A stretch of 8,929 bases of DNA from CAYYBZ01 sp964470285 [NCBI: uncultured Oligoflexia bacterium] (lineage in GTDB: Bacteria; Bdellovibrionota_G; CAYYBZ01): assembly GCA_964470285.1 (NCBI GenBank), contig CAYYBZ010000053.1, positions 1-8,929 of the forward strand, read 5' to 3'. The position numbers and the translations under genes are program-made. Shown here in pieces: positions 1 to 6,247 of the stretch. The notes below the pieces were generated by a model that did not search any database, was not told the DNA's origin, and saw only the letters and a list, made by a program, of their open reading frames with translations. Positions within the stretch are counted from its first letter, which is position 1. The number at the start of each line of letters is the position of its first letter.

Positions 1-320
1 ATTATTTCAAGCGCTAAAGCAACATTTTCAAACACCGTTCTGTTAAGAATAAGTTTGAAATCCTGAAAAACTACGCCGACCGTTCTTCTTAAGTATGGTA
101 TTCTTTTTTCCGGGATTCTCGCAATATTATAGTTGTCTACAAGTATTTGACCGCTTGAAGCCCATTCTCCGCAGAAAATAAGTTTTAAAAGAGTTGTTTT
201 CCCGGCACCGCTGGGTCCTGTTATAAAAACAAATTCGCCTTTTTTTATGTTCAGATTGATATCCGAAAGAGCCATAAAATCCTTTTGATAGGACTTATAT
301 ACATGAAACATCTGTATCAT
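1..320 (-). CDS. ftsE: Cell division ATP-binding protein FtsE (partial, C-terminus beyond the left edge)
   Basis: ATPase subunit of the FtsEX complex. It sits at the inner face of the membrane with the permease-like FtsX and drives periplasmic peptidoglycan hydrolases during division or elongation. The first 106 residues are visible. They start MIQMFHVYKSY, carry a Walker A motif GPSGAGKT (residues 35-42) and then the FtsE-typical LLKLI, followed by PYLRRTVGVVFQDF with the Q-loop glutamine at residue 86 and NRTVFENVA just after. The VVFQDF...L..RTVFENVA run is what separates FtsE from generic LolD or MacB ATPases. Walker B, the signature motif and the H-loop lie outside the window. The ATG at 320-318 gives the usual FtsE N-terminus, and only a weak purine-rich stretch (AGAGA) precedes it. 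It begins 13 bp after the stop of the histidine kinase gene on the same strand, so co-transcription is likely. ftsX would be expected further left. Confidence 0.93.
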   Translation of the reverse strand, partial: MIQMFHVYKSYQKDFMALSDINLNIKKGEFVFITGPSGAGKTTLLKLIFCGEWASSGQILVDNYNIARIPEKRIPYLRRTVGVVFQDFKLILNRTVFENVALALEI

Positions 321-333
321 TTTTAAACAGTCT

Positions 334-2199
334 CTATTTTACCGGCAGGGTAAAAGTAAAGGTAGTTCCCTCATTTAGTTTGGATTCCACTTTGATAGAA
401 CCACCGTGAAGTTCGATAAAGTATTTAACAAGGTAAAGCCCCAGCCCGGAACCCTTAACATCTTCTTTTCTTTTGTCTTTTACCCTGTAAAACTTGGTAA
501 ACATATTTTTAAGATCTTCTTTTCCAATTCCTATACCATTATCGGTAACCGAGAGATTTACATTTTGATCTTCTTCCCAGGATTTAATTTTTATTTTTGT
601 ACCGGGATCTGAATACTTTACCGCGTTATCCATAAGATTATATATTACCTGTCCTATAAGCTGATCATCCATTTTAATTGAAAAAAGAGGCTCAAGATCT
701 TTTTCCAGTTCAATATTTTTATCTTTGAGCATGTATTTGAATTTATCTACTGTTTCTTCTGCCAACGCGTTTAAGTCTCTCGATGTAAGGTTGAGCTTGA
801 CTTCGGAAGTTTCTATCCTGGAAAGGCTTAAAATTCTTGTAATGAAATCGTTCAATTCTTCCGAGTTCTTTATTATGGCCTTTAACGGTTTTTTCTGCAT
901 ATCTTCAAATTTTGAGCCCTGCCCCATTAATAGGGATTCAGCCAAACCCTGAATTCTTGCTATAGGGGTTTTAAGATCATGAGTAATTAGAGAAAGGAAA
1001 TTACTTTTCATTCTTTCAACCTCGGAAAGTATCTTATTGGCCTGTTCAAATTCCCAGCGCCTTCTATATTCGTTTACAAGTCTGTACGGAACAAGCAGAT
1101 AATAACCTATAAAAACGCCTAAAAGCGGAAATATCATGCTTACATAAGACCTTGTCTTCAGTGAGATTAATCCTATTACAAGTAGAACAAATACCTGAAT
1201 TAGAACAATCAGTATTCCCATTAAAGGAGTGGTTCCGAAAAGAACCCATACAGTAAAAACGCATAGGATAAATGTTGCGACAACCGCGTATATATTATGG
1301 GCTTTTTCAACCTTGGTTTTGTTATCGCCGGGGTAGACTTTATTTATCTGTTTTCCTTTTAAAACCGTATCCGCAATATTTGCATGAACTTCAATTCTTA
1401 AAGTGTCCGCTTTTTTACCGGAGAAATACGGCGTCCTTACAAAATTTGTATAAAATTCACCCTCCCCTCTTCCCACAAAAACAATTTTATCCTTAAAGTA
1501 TTCCGGCTCAAATTTCTTATTCAATATATCTACCATTGAAACAGTTTTATATGTTCCGGCAGGTCCCGCATAATCGGTCAGAAACTCGTACCACCGCTTT
1601 GGATCTTCAACCAAATTCTTGTTTAAATGCATTTCTACCGAAGCAAAGGCCAGGCTTTTTAAAACTTCCTTTCCGTTGTCAAAATACGGTGTAACCCTTC
1701 TTGCATATCTCATGTAGGTTTGAGGACTGTTGCCGTCAAGCTTAAAACCGTTAAAAACACTTATATCCTGATACGGAAGTTCTTTCGGGATTTCAACGAG
1801 ATTGGATTCGTCCGGCACAAAGGATCTACCCCACAGCACCCGGCATTTATTTTTCTTTAATACTTTTGCTAAACGTTCATACTCTGCGGGCTTTCCCATG
1901 TGATATGTGAATTCAATATCAAAACCGATTACTGAAGGTTTTTCCTTGCATATTATGTCCAACATTTTTGTATAAGAGGGGATAGGAACCGGCCAGACTT
2001 TTTTAAGTTCGCTCAGAGTCTTATCGTCAACAGAAACAAGGACAATTTCAGAATTCGGTTTGGATCCGCCTTTCATTTTAAAAAGGAAGTCATAAAGGGG
2101 CCAGTCAAGCCCCCAGTCTATAAGGCAAACAATAAGAGCAATAGCTAAGCCGCCAAAAACCCTAAGTACCCTTCTTAACTTTAGATTTTCTTTGAGCAT
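334..2199 (-). CDS. CHASE2-domain membrane sensor histidine kinase
   Basis: Predicted two-component sensor of 621 residues that phosphorylates its own histidine in response to an extracytoplasmic cue. Order of parts: a transmembrane segment (about 12-28); an extracytoplasmic CHASE2 domain (about 30-300, with VSVDDKTL, the WPVPIPSYTKMLD segment, VIGFDIEF, DKIVFVG and RTPYF); three closely spaced transmembrane segments (about 303-321, 325-347, 352-370); a helical linker; then the kinase core. In the core, the H-box is THDLKTP with the phosphoacceptor His407, the N-box is NLMDNAVKYS (521-530), G1 is DNGIGIG (553-559), the F-box is FTKFYR (567-572) and G2 is GSGLGL (583-588), so all catalytic boxes look intact. 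There is no HAMP, PAS or receiver domain. The ATG at 2199-2197 has an in-frame stop four codons upstream and no clear Shine-Dalgarno sequence. No response regulator is encoded nearby. It lies directly upstream of ftsE on the same strand. The ligand is unknown. Confidence 0.93.
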   Translation of the reverse strand: MLKENLKLRRVLRVFGGLAIALIVCLIDWGLDWPLYDFLFKMKGGSKPNSEIVLVSVDDKTLSELKKVWPVPIPSYTKMLDIICKEKPSVIGFDIEFTYHMGKPAEYERLAKVLKKNKCRVLWGRSFVPDESNLVEIPKELPYQDISVFNGFKLDGNSPQTYMRYARRVTPYFDNGKEVLKSLAFASVEMHLNKNLVEDPKRWYEFLTDYAGPAGTYKTVSMVDILNKKFEPEYFKDKIVFVGRGEGEFYTNFVRTPYFSGKKADTLRIEVHANIADTVLKGKQINKVYPGDNKTKVEKAHNIYAVVATFILCVFTVWVLFGTTPLMGILIVLIQVFVLLVIGLISLKTRSYVSMIFPLLGVFIGYYLLVPYRLVNEYRRRWEFEQANKILSEVERMKSNFLSLITHDLKTPIARIQGLAESLLMGQGSKFEDMQKKPLKAIIKNSEELNDFITRILSLSRIETSEVKLNLTSRDLNALAEETVDKFKYMLKDKNIELEKDLEPLFSIKMDDQLIGQVIYNLMDNAVKYSDPGTKIKIKSWEEDQNVNLSVTDNGIGIGKEDLKNMFTKFYRVKDKRKEDVKGSGLGLYLVKYFIELHGGSIKVESKLNEGTTFTFTLPVK

Positions 2200-2256
2200 G
2201 CTACAATATTACAACTTTTATGGATTATTTATAAGGAAAACTTAATAATCAGACAC

Positions 2257-2285
2257 TTTACAGCCGGCAACTATTTGATTAGATT
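2257..2285 (+). promoter_or_regulatory. Candidate sigma-70-like promoter for yjbQ
   Basis: In the 118-bp spacer between the divergent kinase and yjbQ genes, TTTACA (2257-2262, five of six to TTGACA) is followed after 17 bp by TAGATT (2280-2285, four of six to TATAAT). Transcription would start near 2292, giving a leader of about 26 nt that contains the Shine-Dalgarno. This is pattern matching in A+T-rich DNA. I found no equally good promoter for the kinase on the other strand. Confidence 0.35.
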
Positions 2286-2317
2286 TATAGAGCTGTAAAT
2301 CATTCAAAGGGAGAATC

Positions 2318-2716
2318 ATGAAATACATATCGGTTAAAACAAGGGTAAGGGAAGAACTTATTGATATAACAGATCTCGTAATCAGGGAAATAAAATCATC
2401 AGGCGTTAAAAACGGTATATGCGTTCTGGCAAGCCAGCATACTACAGCAGGGCTCACTATTAACGAAAATGCCGATCCCAGTGTAAAAAAGGATATTCTA
2501 AAGCAGCTTGCCAAAATAGCCCCCGAGGGGGCCGGTTATTCGCACTCTGAAGGCAATTCAGATTCACACATAAAAGCTTCTCTTGTGGGGCCTTCACTTC
2601 ATCTGATAGTTGATGATTCAAACCCTGTGCTTGGTACATGGCAGGGAATATATTTCTGCGAATTTGACGGCCCAAGATCAAGAAAAATAGCCGTAGAAAT
2701 CGTAGGGAAAAGTTAA
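2318..2716 (+). CDS. yjbQ: YjbQ family (UPF0047) protein, possible secondary thiamine-phosphate synthase
   Basis: Small single-domain protein of 132 residues, the full usual length for the UPF0047/YjbQ family, which forms small oligomers with a metal-binding site. Family hallmarks are all present: SQHTTAGLTINENADPSV (39-56, with His41 and Glu50), HSEGNSDSHIKASLVGPS (76-93) and GTWQGIYFCEFDGPR (106-120). The conserved histidines sit in the expected places. In E. coli the family member shows weak thiamine-phosphate synthase activity, but its main physiological role is unsettled, so the enzymatic name is borrowed and not shown here. No thi genes are nearby. The ATG at 2318 is preceded by a good Shine-Dalgarno (AAAGGGAGA, 2306-2314). 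It is divergent from the histidine kinase gene, and its stop codon overlaps the stop of the convergent glycosyltransferase gene. Confidence 0.92.
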   Translation: MKYISVKTRVREELIDITDLVIREIKSSGVKNGICVLASQHTTAGLTINENADPSVKKDILKQLAKIAPEGAGYSHSEGNSDSHIKASLVGPSLHLIVDDSNPVLGTWQGIYFCEFDGPRSRKIAVEIVGKS

Positions 2717-3438
2717 TTCTTAATCCTTAATACCTTATATTTTATCCAGAATTTCATTAGCTCAAAAAAAGTTTTCAGAATAATTGAGGGTTTTCCGCAG
2801 GAAGCCTGTCCAAAAAGCCTCGGTTTACAGCCTACTCTTATTTCACCGACCTTGGCCCCCCTGTCAATAGCTCTGATAAGAATTTCGGTAACTACAAAGA
2901 TCCCTGCTGAACTTATTTTCATCCCGTCAAAAACAGATTTTCTGTATAGATAGAGGAAATTATAATCCTTGTATTTTAATCCAAAGAGAACCTTAACAAG
3001 TGTAATGCTTACCCGCGAAACGAATTTACGTGCCAGAGTGTATCCGGGACGATCGGTTCTCTCTCCGATCAGCAGATCATAATCATTCAGCTTGGCAATA
3101 TACGAGGCAACCTCATCAAAATCCAACTGTTGATCGGCCGCATGAAAGCATACAACATCACCCTTTGAATTAAGAATTCCGGTTTTCATCCCGGAACCCG
3201 GGCCTTTGTTTTTCTCATGCCTTATTATTCTGACCGTGGGATTGCTCTGCGCAATCCCGGTTGCGATTTCATTCGTACGATCGGTGCTTGCATCATCTAC
3301 TACTATAATCTCGATTTCTTCAAACCCTATATTTTTTAGGCCTTGATGAACTTCTTCAATAGCCTGCGCAATTGTCGCCTCTTCATTATACGCAATCACC
3401 GAACATGAAACCGATTTGAATTTTGAATCGTTACTCAC
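2713..3438 (-). CDS. Family 2 glycosyltransferase (dolichol/polyprenyl-phosphate mannosyltransferase-like)
   Basis: Predicted cytoplasmic or membrane-associated GT-A glycosyltransferase of 241 residues. The N-terminal nucleotide-sugar fold shows SVIAYNEEATI (13-23) and IIVVDDASTDRTNEIA (44-59, with the nucleotide-binding Asp pair 48-49), then HEKNKGPGSGMKTGI (74-88). At the place of the usual DxD motif the sequence reads HAADQQLDF (99-107), so the first Asp is replaced by Ala and Asp102 remains. The length, without a long C-terminal membrane domain, fits the DPM1-like branch that charges polyprenyl phosphate, although the acceptor cannot be read from sequence. The start is GTG at 3438-3436 with a Shine-Dalgarno AAGGGG seven nucleotides upstream. 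It overlaps the end of the HAD gene by 8 nt and is the last gene of the four-gene operon. Family assignment is firm; substrate is unknown. Confidence 0.9.
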   Translation of the reverse strand: MSNDSKFKSVSCSVIAYNEEATIAQAIEEVHQGLKNIGFEEIEIIVVDDASTDRTNEIATGIAQSNPTVRIIRHEKNKGPGSGMKTGILNSKGDVVCFHAADQQLDFDEVASYIAKLNDYDLLIGERTDRPGYTLARKFVSRVSITLVKVLFGLKYKDYNFLYLYRKSVFDGMKISSAGIFVVTEILIRAIDRGAKVGEIRVGCKPRLFGQASCGKPSIILKTFFELMKFWIKYKVLRIKN

Positions 3439-4129
3439 TTAATATCCCCTTAACAACATTTTTAACTTCAAGCATACTACGTGCGAAGTAATCGGGATTT
3501 TGAGCCTTTATCTTTTCCTCTTTCGACGCCCCTCCGCTGACTGCAACGGTTTTAATAACGATGTTATCACTGCTGAGCTCTTTCGACGCTTCTTTAGCGG
3601 CTATGACATCATTTTTTTGATCACCGATGTAGTAAAAGTTCTTCAAATTGCTGTCGTATTCTCCCAACTGCATAACAGCTTTAATAATACCCTGAGGATG
3701 GGGTTTAAGTTTATCTACGTCATCCCTCATTATGATTGATTTAAAAATAGTGCTGTCAATTCCGGTCACCCTAAAAGCAATATCAGCTGCTACTCTTGAG
3801 TTGGAACTTATCAAAGCAAGGGTTTCTTCTTTCAAATAATCCAGAAGTAAGTCTGCTCCTTCTCTATAATAAGAGTTTGAAGCACCTTTAATCTCTTCGC
3901 TGCGAATTATATCAAAAGCTTTTTCCCTGAAATCCTTTTTTGAATCATCCGAATCTAATTTATTTTCGGTCTCATTAATGTTTCTGAATATGTTGGTGAT
4001 ATCCCCGTGATCTATTTTAATCCCGTAGGTACGGTACATCTCAACAAGACGGGTTTTTACTTTATTCCAGTCGGCACTTAAAAAAAGAATTGTACCGTCA
4101 AGATCGAACATGAAAGCTTTATTTTTCAA
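3431..4129 (-). CDS. HAD-superfamily phosphatase (phosphoglycolate phosphatase-like)
   Basis: Haloacid dehalogenase-type hydrolase of 232 residues from the start chosen here, the usual size for subfamily IA enzymes with a helical cap. Motif I is FDLDGT, with nucleophile Asp9 and general acid Asp11. A helical cap follows (about 19-90). Motif II is LALISSNS (Ser108), motif III is KLKPHP (Lys140/142) and motif IV is YYIGDQKND (Asp170 and Asp174), so all catalytic positions are kept. It should remove phosphate from a small phosphorylated metabolite, perhaps a sugar phosphate given the adjacent glycosyltransferase gene. I chose TTG at 4129-4127 because AGAGG lies six nucleotides upstream and the gene then overlaps the ATP-grasp stop by 11 nt. 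TTG at 4144 has no good ribosome site, and ATG at 4111 would cut off the first beta strand. The substrate is not inferable. Confidence 0.9.
   Translation of the reverse strand: MKNKAFMFDLDGTILFLSADWNKVKTRLVEMYRTYGIKIDHGDITNIFRNINETENKLDSDDSKKDFREKAFDIIRSEEIKGASNSYYREGADLLLDYLKEETLALISSNSRVAADIAFRVTGIDSTIFKSIIMRDDVDKLKPHPQGIIKAVMQLGEYDSNLKNFYYIGDQKNDVIAAKEASKELSSDNIVIKTVAVSGGASKEEKIKAQNPDYFARSMLEVKNVVKGILSE
3446..3451 (-). promoter_or_regulatory. Ribosome binding site fixing the GTG start of the glycosyltransferase
   Basis: AAGGGG on the minus strand lies seven nucleotides before GTG at 3438-3436 and inside the last codons of the HAD gene. No ATG is available near the conserved N-terminal strand, so this site supports GTG initiation and coupling to HAD translation. 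Confidence 0.6.
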
Positions 4130-5162
4130 TATCCGCCTCTTCAATCATAACAGGACCGCAATCAAGTGTCCTTATCCAGTAGAGGTTTTGTTTTATAACG
4201 TCAAACCTGGGGATTTTGCCTATTTCTTCTCCCATGGCCAGTTTGACATAGAGATAAGGGAAATTGATTCCGGCCTCTGTGTAAAAATAAATAGTTGTTC
4301 CGAAACGACCCGGATTAATTTCGGTTATTTTGAGTTTGCCCTTTTCATCCCTTTTAAAATCGACAAAGTATGTGCCGTTGGGTTTTTTATCCATACACTC
4401 AACGGCTTTTTTACCAAGCCTGTTTAAGCCGGCATCATGAACCGTTTTTGACACAGCGGGAGCTCCGGTAATCCCGGACTGGCTTACATGAGGAAGAACG
4501 TATTCAAGTCTCTGCCTGCCCTGAGAAACTTTTAATTCGCCGTCTTTCCATAAAGAGGTCCATGTCATGTTATCACCGGGGAGATATTCCGAACATATGA
4601 ACTTATTCCATCCGTCCCAGTAATCTATCCATGCCTTTGCCTGTGATATATCGGAGCATAAAAGCGCCCTTCCGCCTATGCCGGAACCCGGTGTGCCGGA
4701 TCCTCTAAGCCAGAAGGTTTTTGACCCTAAAAGCTCAAAGGCATTTTTGAGATCCACTTCTTTTTTTAAAAGTATTGTTTTAGGAACCGGAATTTTTTCT
4801 TTTTCCCATTGCTTGTAAGAAAGAAATTTATCGCTTCCGGTTTCTATAACCTGTTGCGAAGGTAGAAAAGTTTTTCCCTTAAACATCTTTCTGTATTTTC
4901 CAAGAGCACTTACTTCAACCGGATGAGTCGGCAGAATAAGATCTATTTCATATCTTTTGACAATACTACTGACGGCTTTCAGATAATTATCAATATCCGT
5001 TGCGTAAGGGATTTTCTCTGTTTTATCCGTAAGAGAAAGAGGAATATGATATGGATTTGCTTCGGTTCCTACGGTACAAATTATTTCAGGCGCCAGTTTT
5101 AAAGATCTCGTTACGTTGACTCCTAAAGGGCCTCCTGAACCTGTTATTAGAATACTTTTCAA
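4119..5162 (-). CDS. ATP-grasp ligase, carbamoyl-phosphate-synthase-large-subunit-like
   Basis: ATP-grasp enzyme of 347 residues from the chosen start. It should activate a carboxylate as an acyl phosphate and join it to an amine or other nucleophile. The pre-ATP-grasp domain opens with KSILITGSGGPLG (2-14) and has the DLILPTHPVEV strand (74-84). The ATP-grasp fold follows: DKF (111-113); the glycine-rich loop WLRGSGTPGSGIGG (151-164), where Arg153 sits at the usual Lys position; SEYLPGDN (191-198); and the metal-binding end with VDFKRD (267-272) and ITEINPGRFG (279-288, Glu281 and Asn283). One ATP-grasp domain is too little for real carbamoyl phosphate synthase. I place the start at TTG 5162-5160 because its TTGA overlaps the stop of the amidohydrolase gene and GGGAGG lies ten nucleotides upstream. 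TTG at 5180 would place that site within the gene. Related single-domain ligases occur in surface-polysaccharide and amide-forming clusters; the substrate here is unknown. Confidence 0.88.
   Translation of the reverse strand: MKSILITGSGGPLGVNVTRSLKLAPEIICTVGTEANPYHIPLSLTDKTEKIPYATDIDNYLKAVSSIVKRYEIDLILPTHPVEVSALGKYRKMFKGKTFLPSQQVIETGSDKFLSYKQWEKEKIPVPKTILLKKEVDLKNAFELLGSKTFWLRGSGTPGSGIGGRALLCSDISQAKAWIDYWDGWNKFICSEYLPGDNMTWTSLWKDGELKVSQGRQRLEYVLPHVSQSGITGAPAVSKTVHDAGLNRLGKKAVECMDKKPNGTYFVDFKRDEKGKLKITEINPGRFGTTIYFYTEAGINFPYLYVKLAMGEEIGKIPRFDVIKQNLYWIRTLDCGPVMIEEADIEK
4136..4140 (-). promoter_or_regulatory. Ribosome binding site fixing the TTG start of the HAD phosphatase
   Basis: AGAGG on the minus strand is followed by six nucleotides and then TTG at 4129-4127. 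It lies inside the final codons of the ATP-grasp gene, which supports coupled re-initiation and argues against the upstream TTG at 4144 and the downstream ATG at 4111. Confidence 0.55.
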
Positions 5163-5914
5163 CCTACTGCGGCCTCCCAATTAAAAAGATCTAAGACATT
5201 CCTGCCAAGAATATCCTCCTTTGCACTGTCTGGTATTTCCAAATGTTTTATCAACTCTATAGCTGAAACCGGATGACCCAGGGGATAATCGCTCGCAAAC
5301 AGGAATCTATTCGATCCCAACTTCTCAACACCCTTTTCAATTACCCAGTATTCCCTGAAACCGGCCGTATCAAAAAATATGTTATCAAGATTTCCGTTTT
5401 TAACCTTTTCAATAGCACCGAAGGCAAGTTTTGGAGTATCACCGCCCATATGAGAAAGCAGTATTTTTATTTGAGGGTATTTTACAGCAATTTCAAGAGG
5501 ATACTCATAACCTGCAATTTCCTGCCACCTTCCGCAGTGTACTATTAACGGAAGATCATTATCCAGTGCCAGTTTTAAAAAATCTGCATACTTATTATCG
5601 GTTATTTTTGTTCTATCTAAAGAAGGATGAAACTTAAGCCCTGCAATATTTTTTAAGTTGTCTTTGCAAAATTTCATTGCGTCTTTAGACCCGGGCTTGA
5701 TCCACGGTGTGAACTTATATCTGTTTGACGGAAACTCCTTTAATGAATTTAGAATTTCTCCGTTTTTGGCCCGATCCGTCGGCATAACAACCGCACCGAA
5801 TATCCCGAATTTATCGTATGACTTAAATAAATCCGCACAGCCAAGCTCTCTGCCGAAAAAATCAGGGTTTTCCCAAAGCCCCAGATGAACATGTGAATCT
5901 GTAATTTTTATCAT
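5159..5914 (-). CDS. Metal-dependent amidohydrolase (amidohydrolase 2 family)
   Basis: TIM-barrel hydrolase of about 251 residues. The metal-dependent amidohydrolase 2 family includes decarboxylases, lactonases and C-N or C-C hydrolases. Visible motifs, numbered from ATG 5914: DSHVHLG (6-12) with the HxH metal pair His8 and His10; GLKFHP (92-97); IVHCGRW (124-130) with His126; LLSHMGGDT (152-160) with His155; and FASDYPLG (206-213) with the metal Asp209. The set is complete, so the enzyme should be active. ATG at 5944 would add ten hydrophobic residues before MIKITDSHVH. I prefer 5914 because family members usually begin just before the HxH strand, but neither ATG has a clear Shine-Dalgarno. 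It is the first gene of the four-gene minus-strand operon, and its TGA overlaps the TTG start of the ATP-grasp gene. The substrate is unknown. Confidence 0.88.
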   Translation of the reverse strand: MIKITDSHVHLGLWENPDFFGRELGCADLFKSYDKFGIFGAVVMPTDRAKNGEILNSLKEFPSNRYKFTPWIKPGSKDAMKFCKDNLKNIAGLKFHPSLDRTKITDNKYADFLKLALDNDLPLIVHCGRWQEIAGYEYPLEIAVKYPQIKILLSHMGGDTPKLAFGAIEKVKNGNLDNIFFDTAGFREYWVIEKGVEKLGSNRFLFASDYPLGHPVSAIELIKHLEIPDSAKEDILGRNVLDLFNWEAAVG

Positions 5915-5978
5915 AAAGAAAAATATAACATAAGAAGTAAACATAAGGAATTCTTAATTAATTTGCTATATCAGGATA

Positions 5979-6007
5979 ATTATTCGAAGCTTTTAAAGTA
6001 ACAACAA
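5979..6007 (-). promoter_or_regulatory. Candidate promoter for the amidohydrolase operon
   Basis: On the minus strand, TTGTTG (6007-6002) is followed after 17 bp by AATAAT (5984-5979, five of six to TATAAT). Initiation near 5972 would leave about 28 nt before ATG 5944 or 58 nt before ATG 5914. The -35 element matches only in its TTG, so this is tentative. Confidence 0.3.
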
Positions 6008-6180
6008 ATTACATGTTGATACGTTGCAGTATATATTACAAAGAATACGGGCAATTTTTATTTTGAAATTTAATTTAGAGAATCTTCAAATAAAAATGAA
6101 GACCAAAACTTGGGATGGGTGAATACCTTAAAAAAACATCCGCTTCTAAAAGCTTTTTCATAAATCTGAAAAATATCATG

Positions 6181-6209
6181 GATTCCGGTGTAACAAACTG
6201 ATATATAAT
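6181..6209 (+). promoter_or_regulatory. Candidate promoter for ahcY
   Basis: A perfect TATAAT lies at 6204-6209, upstream of a GC-rich GCGCTCGCTC stretch where transcription would begin (about 6216). The region 17 bp upstream (GATTCC, 6181-6186) is a poor -35 match. The implied leader is only about 30 nt and contains the Shine-Dalgarno GGAGG at 6239-6243, which leaves no room for a riboswitch. Confidence 0.4.
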
Positions 6210-6247
6210 AGCGCTCGCTCACAGGAAATTTAAAATTCGGAGGAAAA

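Larger units (their letters stand above)
5945..6247. other. 303-bp divergent intergenic spacer without a convincing gene
   Basis: A+T-rich spacer between the amidohydrolase (minus) and ahcY (plus) genes. It holds a candidate promoter on each strand and no tRNA or clear terminator. I looked for S-adenosylmethionine or S-adenosylhomocysteine riboswitch cores, which would suit ahcY, and recognised none. A 28-codon open frame (6115-6201, starting MGEYLKKTS) has no usable Shine-Dalgarno and is not called. Confidence 0.6.

Noticed and set aside
4110-4427. 105-codon plus-strand open frame opposite the ATP-grasp gene
   Set aside because: It is antisense to the conserved metal-binding end of the ATP-grasp domain and has no ribosome site or family features.
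5915-5944. Signal peptide on the amidohydrolase if started at ATG 5944
   Set aside because: The extra ten residues (MFTSYVIFFF) lack a positive charge and a cleavage site and run straight into the catalytic HxH strand, so they are more likely untranslated.
6096-6201. Possible leader peptides upstream of ahcY: an 8-codon frame (MKTKTWDG) overlapping a 28-codon frame (MGEYLKKTS...)
   Set aside because: Neither has a properly spaced Shine-Dalgarno, and both lie upstream of the best ahcY promoter, so they would not be on its transcript.
6210-6247. S-adenosylhomocysteine or S-adenosylmethionine riboswitch before ahcY
   Set aside because: I could not find the conserved core of any such riboswitch class in the spacer, and the probable leader is too short to hold one.
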